Below, one piece after another: positions 12,117 to 25,923 of a stretch of 64,000 nucleotides of DNA. A program made the translations under genes and the position numbers. Under the pieces are notes generated by a model. It had not been told where the DNA came from and did no database searches. It saw only the letters and a list, made by a program, of their open reading frames with translations. Source of the DNA: Certhia americana. Taxonomy: Eukaryota > Chordata > Aves > Passeriformes > Certhiidae. The DNA lies in NCBI GenBank assembly GCA_018697195.1, contig CM031866.1, forward strand, positions 10,685,469-10,749,468, written 5' to 3'. The first letter of the stretch is position 1, and every line of letters begins with the position of its first letter.

Positions 12117-13269
12117 GTAATTTTAAAATAGAACATTGTTCTCATTTTTTCCATGTCCACCTATTGAGAGGTTGGGTTTTCAAAAAGCCCTTTTCAATAG
12201 AGTAATGGTCTCCTTTTCCTCAGCTCTTTCACAGTCACCCTGCCACATGAAAGAATGATCCTCCATGTCATCTTCCAGAGTAATAGTTCACAAAAATTCA
12301 GGTCATCACCAACAGAAAGGATTTTGCAGTGGGTTTGGAAATTCTGCATATAGGAGAAAAAAGGTGTGGGACCTTCATTTGGTGGGCCTTGTCCTAGGTT
12401 CCCTGGCTGAAACAGGCAGGAATTTGGCCACATAGCTGATTTAAGTTTTTTACAAACCACTAAGTCACAACAAGAATTTTCATATTTGTTTTAATGGAGC
12501 TGTTATGTTACACTAGCAACATATGATAACCAGAGGCTAAATTGCCTGTATGGTCTCTGAAACAATACATATTATCCTCATGAAATTTAACATACTGCAG
12601 AGAACAAACTGCTGCTGGTCCCTTCTCTCAGTTTCCTCCACAGAAGTCAAAAGATTTTTGGCCTAGGAAAGAGCAGCTTGTACTCCAAGTAGAGCTCTAA
12701 AGTAGTAACAGGGGTTTTGTTTTTGGTTTTTAAGAATTGACAGTGTGAAGCCTACAACTTTGTATAATGGCAAGGATAACAAAATGAAGACAACCTTATC
12801 ACCAGGTTTGTATCCATAAGGACAGTGGGAGCCTGATTATTACTTCAGGACATCTTCAACAGAGCAAAATCTTACCCTGAAACTCCTAGCACAAAAATGT
12901 TAGTACATTTAAAATTATTTGATAAATTATCTGAGGTTTTCCCTGGACAATAAATATAAACTTAATAAAAAAAACAACAGATTTAAACATTATTTACTGG
13001 TGTAAAATGACCTCTACAGACATGAATAACTTTTCTAGAGCTGTAGTATTATTTGATTTGCAACACTTAACAAGTAATTTTTTCTGCAAATTATTTATCA
13101 CACTATATGACCTGTCTTTAGCTTTGCGATGTTCATCTTTGAAGCCTATTACATATTTTAATCACTGTTTTACAGAGTTAAATGCCATTCAAGAGTTAAT
13201 ATATTCTTGTAAATACAAAATTAATTAGAAAGCATAATGAAGACATTTAAGAATTATTATTTGAGGCAT

Positions 13270-13327
13270 CAGTTACATGCTTATGTGATCAGTAACATGA
13301 TTATGTATCATACGTACTTATGTGATG
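13270..13327. repeat. Degenerate tandem repeat of about 19 bases
   Basis: Three diverged copies of a unit resembling ttacatgcttatgtgatca follow each other. The unit changes by substitutions and small indels between copies. It appears to be an old minisatellite-like duplication inside the intron, with no coding content. Confidence 0.5.
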
Positions 13328-13950
13328 TACAGTGCAAGTAGGCATTGTTTAACCTTTTGCAGTATCACACTATTTGAAAAATATATCCTTTTCCCCAAGG
13401 AATATTTGTGTGAAGGAGGAGGGCTTTGGTTTACCAAAGCCTTGTTTTGATTCCATGTAGAAAGTTCCAGCTCAGATAAAAAATATTTATTAGACTTCAG
13501 ACAAGACAGAAGAAGTAGTAGATAGCATGTTCTAGGTATGAAAACCAGAAAAATATTTTAAAAGCAAAGAATTTTTATGAAGTTCTTTATAGCAACTATC
13601 TAATAAAGGGCTCTCCCTTCCCTTTCTGTTGGAAAACAAAGCTAATTGAAAAAAAGACGGGTAGACAACAGACATGAACTAACATGCCATGGGACACATG
13701 CACCAAACTGTTACAGGGATTCTAGATCACATTGCAGACTGAGGCAAGCACAGGTCCAGGTGTCTCTGCCAAGAGAGTGGGCAAGAAATGCTTTGGGATG
13801 AGCAGGGAGCAGCAACTAGGCCAAGGATGTGAGCCAAGAGCCTGGTTGGGTGATTTTTTTCTTTAGTGTTCCCTCCAGGAATCACCTGGGCTGCTGGTGA
13901 CCCCTCATTAACACAGCAACTGTCAGGTAGGGAGTCTTGTCCAACATGAT

Positions 13951-13965
13951 AAAAAAAAAAAAAAA
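13951..13965. repeat. Poly(A) tract, 15 bases
   Basis: A simple homopolymer run in the intron, followed by a purine-rich stretch. No retrotransposed body was recognised before it. Confidence 0.85.
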
Positions 13966-14147
13966 GGGAGAAAAAACTTTAAAGGGAAAAAATTCTAACC
14001 ACACCATAAGGATAGTAAAGACCATAAATAATCCCACTTCTGTCAAATTGACTAGACACCTTGGACAAACAATGATTTAGTTCAACAAGTCAATTTGTTT
14101 GGGGTTCTGTTCTTAAAATCAAGTGGAAATATGAACTTCGTGAAGCA

Positions 14148-14182
14148 CTTTCACTTTGTGAAAGCCCAAGCTCACCTTGGGC
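14148..14182. repeat. Two adjacent perfect small hairpins
   Basis: Bases 14148-14154 (CTTTCAC) pair with 14158-14164 (GTGAAAG) across a 3-base loop. Bases 14164-14170 (GCCCAAG) pair with 14176-14182 (CTTGGGC) across a 5-base loop. The hairpins share one base and form back-to-back stems of seven pairs each. Their function is unknown, and they are too short for a microRNA precursor. Confidence 0.6.
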
Positions 14183-17100
14183 TCACGTGCAAGATCATGG
14201 CCAAACTGTTCCCCCAGCTAAAGTTTTGATTCACCTAGCAGTCAGTGAGCAGGAAGCCTCCACTCTTTCCAGTATGTGGATATGGACAAGGAAATCATGA
14301 TGGCATATTAAATTCATAAATAGGAATATGAAGAAATTGCTGCCACACAGCAATTATTGGCCATTCCTGTCTGCCTTGCCAAAGATCTGGGATGAGAGCG
14401 AGCTCTCTTTAAAGTGATATTTTAGCAATAAGGAATGACCTGTACAAAGCAACAAGTGCACTGCCTCAAAAAATTCACTTCCCTTTTGAAGAAATAAATC
14501 TCTACATGACTAAAAAGTCATGGTGGGAAGAGTAAATCACCTTATTTAGCTGGTAACAGAACAATCAAGCTATAAATCCCAGGTAAACAGGACTACAGTA
14601 AACCAGATAGATGAGAGAGTTTTCCTGAAGACCTGGTTGTCTGAGAAACCTTTGGTACTTCATTCTACCCACAGCATCAGCCTTAGGATGGCAGACCCTC
14701 CCAGGAAGGTAGCTGAACCCTGTAACTTTCTAAGAGACCTCACTGTTTTATCTGGTAAACTAAGCAGGTCCTGGATGTGAGCCCAAGCAGTGGTACACAA
14801 TCCTCTAAACTGTTTATCTATTAATACACTTCCTGGCACTGTTTCAGCCCATGCTAGATAGCCTCCCACTAAATGTCCTGGCATGAGACAGGGGATGGAT
14901 AACAGTAGCCAGTATGAATTAAACAACATTTGGAGTGTGGGAAAGAATTCAGCCTGTATCCAGATGGCAGTACAATGCATGGACAAAAGGTTCTATCCTG
15001 CTTTATTTACAGACAGAGACCCTGTAGTCAGAGCAGGGCGCAGAGGTTCTGCACTGTTACTGTGACTTCTGATGCCTGCTCAAGGCTGTCCAGGCTGTTG
15101 GACCACACTCAGGGCAGCTTCCCTGGGCTGAGACCTGGGTTTGGAGCCTTGCCCAATTAAAAGTGTGTTATTTGTTGTTTGCCTGCAGAAATCTCTGCCA
15201 GTTACATTATGGGAGGTCATTTCATGGGCTGACAAGTGCAGCTGGAGGAGATTCATGGGAGGCTGAGACTTGCTGCAATAGCTACAACTTTATACCCAAG
15301 CCTCAGACATCATCTTGAGAAGCCAAGCTGAGCTCAGACATGGGCTGCTAGCCAGTGAGTTTTTCAGCTCTTTAAGGCAGAAAACTTCAACAAAAAAGGC
15401 TGAGAAGGAGCAAGAGTCACTTTGATATCTTTTCGGTGGTTGCTAATCTCTCCTTGGTACAGATGCTGGTTTATGTCAGGTTTTAGCAGTTGGCTCAGTT
15501 CAGCCTTCCTGCAGAGGAACAGACTGACCAGTCCCTCTAGACAGGTGTAGATTTTGGCTGACACCTCTCAATATAACACAAAACAAGGCAGGAAGATTAT
15601 GCTATCTATGAAATAAACACTTCACCATGGAGACATTCTCTTAGGTATTCTTACTACTGCTAGTTTAACATGAAAGGAAATCCTCTGAAACACTGTAAGT
15701 TAGCATAATACCTCACTTTTCACCATCTCATTCCTGGCATTAACTTTGTTTATCCAAGCAGTTTGTGTTGCAGGAAAAGCAAAATCCTTTCTTTCTCTTT
15801 GAAGAAATGTATTAACACTATTATTGTGTTTAGTGTTTCCTTTCCAAATAGTTTTCCATTTACTTTTAGACCCTATAGTTTACATGGTCAAATCACTGAC
15901 AGACGCAGATCAAACAAATACAAGTTTCTTAGGCTTTTCAAAGTTGGGGGTGCTTGTATATTTTTTTAAATTAAGATAACCATCTTTTAGATGATTTTTT
16001 TTCAACAAAAGCTCTGTGCCATATAGTGTTATGACAGGTGAATGTCTAGCTTTTGTTTGCTTGCATTTAATTTTAGCTTTGTGTTTTTGTGCATCATTTC
16101 CCTCTAACTCCCAGAAGTGAGAAGGAAATAGGCCAAAGGTATCAAGAATGACCTTCATGTTCACTTCAAAGCAAGTTATAGTGGGTGCCTCACTATTTTT
16201 ATACATTATTAATCATCTCCACTGTTAGGAAGAATGTTTACTAGTAGATACAAAAGTAATCAGTGCAGTCATTATGATGCACAGCTACTGGATTCATTAG
16301 AAAGTGATGAAGAACTGGTGAAGGAAAATACTGACTGGAATTACAGGTTTAAGAATGGGATAAAAAGTTCAAGCCTAAGTACATGTAAAAATTACTTGCA
16401 CAAACTTTGTACAGTACCTGTATGTCCCCTTCTTATCCCCTTGGACTAACCAGTGCTCTTAAAATACACCAGGATTTATATAACTAAGAGGGGAAGTTGC
16501 TGTTCAGTGATTAAACCTCACCTGCATCAGAAATTAGTTCTGTTGTATGAATCTAGCCTGACCTCAGCTGAGGTTTCTCTGGCTTCTCTCTTACCTGCAT
16601 TTGTTTTTAAGAGTCTATTTCTATACCAGTTCTTAAAGGTCAGTATCAGATTATCCTGCATAAGAAGGAAGGATGTAACACTTTGCATCCTTGGGGCAGA
16701 TACAGCTGAGGGTTTACTCTTGCCTGCAGCCCTGTCCATTCCTCTACCCCAAAATAAAGACCCACAACTGAACACAAAAGCAGCAACAAGAAAAGAAAAC
16801 AACCACTGAAAACCCCCAGACCTGCACACTCATCCATAACAGTCACCACTGGCATTTCTCTGTTGAGCACTTCCCCTTACAGAAATCATACAGAACTGAT
16901 GGAAAGCCAAGAACAAATTGTCTTAAGGACAGATGAGTACCAATGTTTTCCACAATTCCGTGATTTAACTTCATAGTTTGTATTAAATCAGATGCTGAGG
17001 GCTTAGAGCAGCCCCAATACTTAGTTGTTAAGCAGCTAGCACCCGTTTATCCTCCAGACCAAGATAACTCCTTCAGTTCTGAAGCCAAACTGTGAACTAG

Positions 17101-17819
17101 GGCTCTTAACTAATTAGTATTGTTCACTTCTGCACAACGTTATCTTGAACTTGTCCATTTTACTCTGTGCTAGGTGTTTGACAGCCTAGTTGGGTAGAGC
17201 CAGAAAATAGCTACTTTCATGATGCCACATACTTTTGCTGGTGTAAATGGATTTTTCCACTCCACCAGGAGCAGTGAGTGTCAATGCAGCCTGGGAGAAC
17301 AGGCACAAACTCCTGCTTTGAGAAGAGGCACATACAGAGGGCAAGGAAGGTCTAAAGTCTCCTTGCACCCTCTCTTTGACTTCCCCTGCCACCAGAGAGG
17401 CTAAGGCCCTTGCAGGAAGGCAGGTACCCAGATTTTGGCTATATTCCTCATCTTCTTACCCCTAGAACACTTTTAAATTCTCTCTCTTCCTGTCCATCCT
17501 GATATTTTACACTAACAATTTTGTTAATTCCCCAGATGCCCACATCTTTCTAGCATTACCTGATCCCTCACTTCTCTGTACCCCAGCCAATATATTGTCC
17601 ACCTCAAGCCTTAATTCTTCCAGTATTGATCTGATTCTTCTTCCTTAACTCATTTCTTCTCAAATGCTCTTGGGTTTATGATCTCTACCACTAAAAAAAT
17701 GGAGTAAATGCTGTTAGGCTATATTTCAAAAAAGGGGAAATGGATGGAAGTAAGACACAGACTTGGCATTGTAATTAAAGGTTCTAGAAACAGGAACTAA
17801 CCTGCCTCCTCTGGCAAAC

Positions 17820-17836
17820 AAAAAAAAAAAAAAAAA
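17820..17836. repeat. Poly(A) tract
   Basis: A run of about 17 A residues following 'ctggcaaac', with further A-rich DNA just after it. A simple repeat in the intron. Confidence 0.85.
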
Positions 17837-20800
17837 CTCAAAAAAACAGTGTGCTTGCAAGTGGGATCAGGAAAGTTAATTTGATTTTGAAATACTGAAA
17901 CAGCTAGATGCAATATTTGCCAGAAAGTGAGAACACAATAGCATCTTCACAGATAAAAAGGGTTTCCAGGCTATTTCCAGAATGCATTCCTGAACAACTC
18001 CTTGAAGAAACAGTATATTCTCACCCCTATAAGTTCAAATCATTGGGCTTGAGTAGCAGATCTAGGGGAGAATTGCATCTGTCACCAGACACAGAAGTCT
18101 GTGACTGACACTGATCAAATAAGGTCAGAGGAGGACAATGTTCTCTAGTGATACAGCTTAACTACAAGGAATAAAGGAAAAGAGAGCCTTGCCATTTTGC
18201 AGAGTATTGTGTTGAATCACAGCATGCGGATCTCCCTCATGCGAGATTAAAAATATATATTTATTAATAAGTGACAATATACTTTCACTAAAAAGTATTA
18301 GAGGGGAATTCACAGAAGTTGCCTCTAGAAAGCAATCAGAAGCTTTAAACAGCTGTGAAAAGGCAGTGAAGGCAAAAGATGCTTCTGTAAACTAAACTCT
18401 TCTTCAATCGGGACAACAATGGCTTTTTCAATTTTCTTCTGCCAATGAGGCAAGGTTGAGAGCACAGAAATGCACTGACAGAGGCTTCAGAGAAAGGGCT
18501 GAAGCACAGGAATTGCCAAGTAGGTAGAGACTCATCAGAACACCAGTACAGTGCCTACATCCACCCTGCCACTTTGCTACTGAGCTGAATCAAACTAGAA
18601 TTGGGTCCATTTTGCCCTTTGGAGGGTCAGCAGCCACCAGGACATTCAGGTTTCATCTTCCATCACTGGGGAAGAGAAACAAGGTTCACAGGAGCAGGGT
18701 CCCCATTTTCCACCACAGCATCTCAGTGCATTGCTGACTCTGCCAAAGCCAGCTCACATCCTTGGTCAGCAGCACCCCGTGTGACCAGCCAGGACACCAG
18801 AGGGGACACAGTGCTGCCCAGCAGGCAGGGACAGCACAGCTCTGCCCTTCCCTCTGTGTGTGGTACAGAGCAATAGGGCAATCCCTCACCAGAAGGTTCT
18901 GCAGCTAGAATAACCTTCAAAGCCCCCAGAGCTGTGTCTGCAATGCACTTGGGAAGGATGAGTACCAGTTGCTCTGCACTGTTTAGAGCTCTGTGTATTC
19001 ACCTCTCAGAACTTTGCCAGGGAAGCAGTGCCTTAGCAACAGCTGAGTAGTATTGAAGAGACAAGTGACGTGTAGGAAGAGAATTTGGGACGATGGTGGG
19101 GGAGAGATTATTCAATGTTTTCCATATTTTCATATAACAGAATTTAATTTCCTTGAAGTTACTGCAGTCAGTGACAAGCAGAAGTGTGCACGTGAAATGC
19201 CTCTGGTTGAGCACCGAAATAAAGCATGACTAGACATACCAAATAACCCATGCAGACTGCAAGAGGTTGTTTAAAAAATAATTATATACTTGTCACTGAA
19301 GAAGCTTTTCTATATTTATATTTCCTTTTGCTTCATAGCTTCATCTGATGGAATTCAGATAGCATGCATGCCATTATGTTAAACAACCAATTCTGGAATA
19401 CTTCACTTCTTTCCTCTCTTTTACAGGCATTAAAGCAGTAGTTACACTTCTTAGTGGGGATTATTTTAGGGACAGTTAAGGCCCATGCTTAGTCACTTCA
19501 TCATTGACTAAAATACAGACTCTGCTCATATGCCATTAAAGAGATTGAAAACAAATCTTTAAATAAGTACTTAGCTTGCTTTTAAAGCAATGTGGTTTCT
19601 TTACTATGATAAAGTGATAAAAATACACATGAGATCATAAAGCTCACAGTAATTTTTTTTGCTGAAGAAGTTTTACAGCTATCTACTTGAGTTCATTTTG
19701 TTTGAAACTTGACTTGCTCTAGCTTTTCTTTTTGAGTTTAAAACATTTTTTATACAAACAGCATGTGACTGAATATAACTAAGCTTTTTTATACATATGT
19801 AAAGTGGACAAAAAGGTTTTCCCTAAGTAAGGAAATGCTATATATAGAATAAAAGCTGAAGACTTTCAAGTCACAGACTTCAGTAGGTTTGTTAACACCA
19901 TCCCCAGGGAGGCAGAAAGACAAACAATAAAAAAGCAATTTCCTTCACAGGAAATACACAGAACATCAGAAACACCTAGTGAAGAGAACAGTGTTGTGCA
20001 GAGTGGAAGTAATTTGTTCTGTTGGCTCATATTTTTCACTCTACTAATCATCATTCCCCATTACCATTAATAGGAGGTGCACACAACATCAGTAGGTAAT
20101 ATTGAGGTTTAAGTATTTTTAACTAATGTCACAACCTGAATAAGCCAGAGAAGGTGCAGCCTCCACAACTCTTGAGATGTACAGTGTGGAATACCAGCTC
20201 TGGGAAAGAAAGATTGCCACAGGGCATTATTGTGCCATCAGGATCACAGACCCAGAGGGGATAGAGCAGTCTCTGCCCTCCAGAGCTGCCTGAGGGAGCA
20301 CCATGGCCAGGAAACTGCATCCCCAGGGGGACATAGTGCTGCTGGCTAAGGGGAAAAAACCTGCATCCAGACCTTCTGCAACTTCTTCTCAGACCTTGAG
20401 CATGGCAGACCTGGACTGTGGTAGGAGGGACTAGATGCTCTTACTTGGTTTTTTCTCTTTTTTTTTAAGCAGATACACCACAGAAGAGTTAATATGAACA
20501 CAAACACACAAAATTGGTATTTAAAGTTCCTTTTACTTGGGCTCACAGACACACAGCTTTCATGATGACAAGGGAGAACCAGAAACTTGTCTATAGCAAA
20601 TAAAAATTAATCTTGGGACATTGCTGTCTGAGCCATTGAAAGCAGGGGATTGGTTCTGCAGTAGCAGAGTTATTTAGGTAGAGCAGACATCACAGAGGAA
20701 ATGTTAGATGGCTGCACTAAAAGGGTTTAGGAAGGAGACTAGGATGTGCATGGATGTTTCAGATTTCAACAGACGGAATGCTGATTTGGGGTTTATGTAA

Positions 20801-22639
20801 TTCAGAGCTGTTCCAACAGAGTACTCAGGGACAGACATGCAGAGTAACAGAAAATAGCAGTATTTAAGAAGGTTGGCCATGTTCTCACATGCTCATTTGG
20901 AAAAAAAAAGATGGACAGAAAATATCCAAATAAGTTTTTCCTTCATTAAAAAAACCCTAAAGACATACACAAAAAACCCAACAAAACCAAAAACTACGGT
21001 GGTAGGAATCCCTTCTTTGTGTGACATCCCAGTTAGGTTTGTGTACTAGTGACACTGTGTTCATATTAAACCAATTTAGTGCATTACAAAAGGCATCTAA
21101 TTTGTGTATCTTTCAAAATACACTCTGCAACTTTAGATTTCTGTTAAATAACACCTTCCTGTATTTCAAAGCAAATAAAACTGGAGATTTAAGGACACTG
21201 TAAAGATACTGGGATAAATTCTTTGTGCAACCTCCCATATGATAGCTTTTCAAATTCTGGTAGATAAAGTACTGGGCTGACAGCAGGATCTTAATGACAG
21301 CCTTAAGCAAGTTTTTCAGTTGTATCTATTTCTCCTGACATGCCTGGTGGTCTTTGTCTGGTTTTACCTTCACTATTTTTAGCTGAGGAATGCCTTTCGT
21401 TATATTTGCGCAGTAAGAACCCTGAGATGTTTTACGAAAAGCAGGTAAACACTGATATCAGTGCAGGGCACGGTCTCTCGTGGTACTTTCATAGGTATAT
21501 TATCAGAGGGCCTCCCTACCAGAGAAAAATCTGCACTTCTGCAGTTCACACATCATCTTAAATGTGAAAGACACATACGCATCCAGTAAGGACTTTCAGA
21601 ACTTCTTCATGAAAAACACTGCAGTTTGTACTCTATTTTATCTTAACCAGACTTGACTTTTTGTCGCATTAAACTGATGACTGAAATTATTTTTTTCAAT
21701 AAGCAGTGCTACTGTACGTCATAAGAGAAAGTAATGTTACAAGCAAAAGTAGAAAATTCAGGGTTTTAGCAATTGAGCTAAACAGAACCCATATATTTTC
21801 TCCACAATTTTTCCATTTGTTTCTGATTCCCTGTTTAGATTTCTTGCAGTGAAAAGTTATTTGGAATCAAAATAGACCCCACAATTTGAAGTCATCCCGT
21901 GTTACTTTTTTTTTTGCTTTTCCCTTTAACATATTCTTACTGAAATGAGGAAAGCCATTCACCCACAGAGATCTACCAGAAGGGGTTTGGCAGAATTAAC
22001 CTGCTGATAATTGCAGCCATATTCTTTGATATAAGTCTTTGCAGGGTGAGATGAAGCACAAAACAATCCTAATCAAGTGCTTGGACACAGTCTGTGTTCC
22101 CTGGCTTTTGTATACACACCGTGGTGTAACACTATATCATCCTCAAGAAACCTGCTGCAAGTCACAGTGAAAAGGATTCCCAGCTCACACAGACCCATTA
22201 CTTTCTTCACAGCCCAAGTTTCAGTTCTTGCACATAAAGGAGTTTCTCTGGACTTCACATATATAACCCACCTACACAACAATCTTCTCAAGAGGTGCTT
22301 GCTGCCAAGCTCGCCTGTGTGCAGGCCAAGGAACATGGACATTTTCCAGTCCTGTCTGCTGAGACTTCCCTGCAGGAAGCTGGCTTCCTAGGGTGTGAAT
22401 TTGTGCTTTAAAACCATCTGCCCTACGCTGCTTCATCTCAGGCAGTGCCTTAGTGGAAGAAACAATAAGTCCTGTTCAAAGGTGACAGGGTCTGGTAACC
22501 TGGCACTAACCCTCCAATTCTACAAAGCCAGATGAAAGCTGGCCTGAAATATAACAAACTCCAAAATCAGGTCCAGCCAAAACACAGCTTTTCATTAATA
22601 GAGCTCTGTCAATCACCTTGCCTGCAGAAACACAGGTTG

Positions 22640-22840
22640 AAGACTTCCTTGCAGCCAGGGAGATTCAGCCTGACATTAGGAAAATCAGTTACAACCACTG
22701 ACAAGGAACACTGGTCTTTAGGAACAGATCAGACAACTATCTCTTCTAGCCTGCTAGCCTTATCTCAGAGAAAAGAATGGGTTAGATGATTGATATAAAG
22801 TTTTTTTCCTTCAACTCCAGGTTTCTATGGCACTGAAACA
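22640..22840 (+). mobile_element. Old CR1 LINE 3' fragment
   Basis: The order of sub-motifs follows the CR1 3' untranslated region in plus orientation. It starts with 'agggagattcagcctgacattagga', a diverged middle with 'ggaaca' follows, then 'ttagatgatt', a 'ccttcaactcc' block and 'tttctatgg'. The copy is much more diverged than the one near 1.7 kb and lacks a clear terminal repeat. Edges are approximate. It would place this part of the intron as ancient, neutral DNA. Confidence 0.5.
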
Positions 22841-24162
22841 ATACACAGCAGTTCAAAGCTTAGCTCGGCAATGTAAACAACCATTCTTTACACCAAACCT
22901 GACTCACTTTCCATGTGAGCAGACAGAATAACCTTTGCCAAAACTCAATCCTTAACTCCATCTTATTTTAACACTGATAGTCCTTTATATAAAGCCTCCA
23001 GTCCTTCTGGAGGGTTTCATTCCCTCTGTTAATACCTGTGTGGATTACCCTATCCTAACATCAGCTAAACAGCCCTTGCCAGTTGCACCTCGTTTATCAA
23101 TCAGTTACCTAATCACAGCATTGCAGGTGATTTTTATCACAAACATTGCTTTCCAAGGTGTAAATGCAGACAGTTCAGTTGCAGACAGAGACTCAAAGAC
23201 AGCTGAAAAAAAAATTTAAAAGCATACTTGAATATTCCTGTCCTCCAATCTACAGCAAGCAAAAAAACCATTAAGATTGCATTAAGCCATGAGATCAGGT
23301 GCCCCCCTTGTGTGCATCCCATGCTATCAGATCACTTTCACAATCCACTCTCATCTCCTCAGATCAATTCCTCCCAGCATCACCTCAGGTACTGCTGATC
23401 CTTAATTGCTACAGCAGGCACTGCCCTGTAGGCTGGATTGGCCTCACCTGTCTGGAAGCCAATGTTCCTCCAGGAGCCAGGTGCAGCCACCCTCTGTGCC
23501 AGCTGGCTTTGAAAGCAGAAAAAGAGGCAGTCCAAATCATCAGCAGATTATGCCTGGCTGTCTGTCAATAATATTTATACTTCCATGCCCTATAGCCCCT
23601 ATTGATACCTCATGGCAAACTTCCCCCTCCTAACAGTAAAATGTATCACTCATAGGTAGTTGCAGCTGCAACTTGACTAATGCCTGATAGAAACACTCTG
23701 TGGGTATAAATTACACCTGGGGAAAAAAGGAAGGTGGACCTTAATTAATAATATATCATCTACTCCCAGCCTACAAACTGATTATACATTGATTTACAGC
23801 TCAACAGTGCAGTGAGGCCAGGAGACAAATTAATACCAAGTGTAGGTGCTGAGGAGCAGACACTCTTTCTGTCAAAGTGGACAATGTAATTTTATACATT
23901 AAACATCTGGGGTTTTTATTTTAATCTTGTTATAACAAAGCTATATATAGGTGGGAAAAAAAAAGAGTCTTATTAAAGTAGAACTGTTCCTGAAGTGACC
24001 CAAGATAGACTAAACAGACTGTCTTAGGAATCTGATTTTTAACCAGAAATAAAAGTGAATGTTAGATCCTATGAGTTATAGTTAGCCTTAGCTCTTTTTT
24101 CATAGTGCTCTAACTTTCCCCTGGAAAAATGTAAACAGACAAAGAGGAGGAGGGGAAAAGAA

Positions 24163-24186
24163 GATTTTCTAAAGGATTTTCTAAAG
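24163..24186. repeat. 12-base tandem duplication, two perfect copies
   Basis: The unit gattttctaaag is present at 24163-24174 and 24175-24186. A simple local duplication in the intron. Confidence 0.9.
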
Positions 24187-24639
24187 TTTTATTGCCTAGA
24201 GGGGAGACAAGGGGGAAAGTAATCTTTCCTCTCAGGGACAGAGCTACAAAGTCTCTCTGAGCTATGCAAGAAAAGCACACCAGAGCAAAATTACCGAAGT
24301 GCAATGCATGAACAAGACTACTGTAACAGAGTGATTGGCATCATGTTCAGCTATGCTGCTGCCAGAAATAAACTTAGCAAGCCTTGATGATGATATTCAT
24401 TTGAATATTAAAGGAGATAACACATCCATTGCTCTGTTAGATGAAAATAAAACACCTCAACAGAAAGCAGCTAAAGTTATAATCAAACAGTATTCCCAAG
24501 GACCATGTAAGCTTGCACTACATGAAAATACCCTTTCTGTGAACTCCTCTTGAGCATGGAGAATGTACTTATTTATACTGATTAATCCAATAATTTCCTC
24601 TCTTTGTTTCAGACTACTAATGAATACCTCTGCTTTGAA

Positions 24640-24710
24640 AAAAGCAACAAACCAACCAACAAAAAAACCCCAAAAAACCAAACAAACAAAAAAAAACCCT
24701 GCCAAAACCA
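24640..24710. repeat. A/C-rich low-complexity tract
   Basis: Runs of A broken by C blocks (aaaccaaccaac, aaaaaaacccc and similar) make up the tract. It has no internal gene. Similar tracts recur near 20945-20995 and, on the opposite strand as GT-rich DNA, near 30570-30620 and 40120-40245. Confidence 0.75.
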
Positions 24711-25923
24711 AACACGAAGAAGAAAACTGCACAACCTACACAAGCAAAAATCCAAACATTGCCAAACTACTGGTGTCCTTTAAACCCATAGTCAGACAGG
24801 GTGGTGGAGGTGTTGCCACACATTGTGCCAGTGGAATTGACTCCTTGGTTCTTGCAGAACTTTGCCAAATACACTACCAGCCACCACTAGGAACATATGA
24901 CTAAAGAATTGTAACTTTAGATTTTTTTAGCCTCTTTCAGCAAAAACAATGAAAAAATACCACAAATAGTTGGAGCCATTCTCAGGTCCATGAGATTAGG
25001 AAAAAAAACTACAGCAACCATGCAGACAATGCCAAGTTCCAGCTGTACCTGCCGCCAGTGCAACAAAAAGAACCACAACCCCCTACCCTATGCAGACCTG
25101 GTAGCACTGAGAGAAAACCACCATCTCTCTGAGATTTTGTCTGCTATGGGGCAGAGAAGTCACCAGGTAGGACCAGAGCTCCTTCCAGCCCAGCACATGA
25201 TGTCTCACAGCAGCAAAACCCCAGACAACAACCAAGTACATTGCTATACCAGCAAAGCAATTTCTCACAACAGCCCCGAGCACAAAAACCAAGAGCCAGC
25301 AGCACCCAGGAGCTGCACACTCACCTTGCAAGCTGTGTGTCTCATGTTCCAGCCTTCCCTGCAGGAATTGTCCCCTCCCCTGCCTCTCCCACATTTCAAG
25401 CCCCAGGTGCAGCTGGTCAGTGCAGCCCTGGCTCTGCTGATGTCATGGGGGAGACAGCACCAACCTGCTTGTGCCAGGGCTCTCCTAGGAAGGTGCCACT
25501 GCAGAAGGGCTGGCAGATGCCCACATTGCCTGCTGGCACCCCCACTCTGCCCTCAGTGCCAGGTGAATTGGCCTTCACAGGCTGCAGTGCTGCCTGGCGC
25601 AGTGGTGGGGCAAACATCAAAGTTTTGCATGCTGTAGGGGCTGTGACCCTCAGGTGACCCATGAGACCTCCAGTACTTACATAAATCTCCATCCCTTCCA
25701 GCTGCAGCTTTCCCAGCTCCCACGGGCTGGGAGAAGCAGTGTTACCACGTGTGTCTCCCATGACTGCATGTTTGTGTGCCTCGGATGTATATCCAAAATG
25801 TGGGTACCTGGCTCATCTGATTTTGAGCCATCAATTTTTGTCCTCACTTTGGTACTTCAAAGTCTGCTTTTTTGGTTTTCTACTTCAGTCATTCCTGTGT
25901 TCAAAAGCAGAATATAAATAGGA

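Larger units (their letters stand above)
9056..22640 (+). other. TNFAIP8L3 intron 1, 5' third
   Basis: The first 1.1 kb is a GC-rich shore of the CpG island and has several overlapping open frames on both strands that look like composition effects. After that the sequence is ordinary AT-rich intron. Points that stand out are the splice-flanked 23-base element at 12094-12116, a degenerate tandem repeat at 13270-13327, a short inverted repeat at 13422-13441, paired small hairpins at 14148-14182, and A tracts at 13951-13965 and about 17820-17836. No exon of another gene was recognised. Confidence 0.75.
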
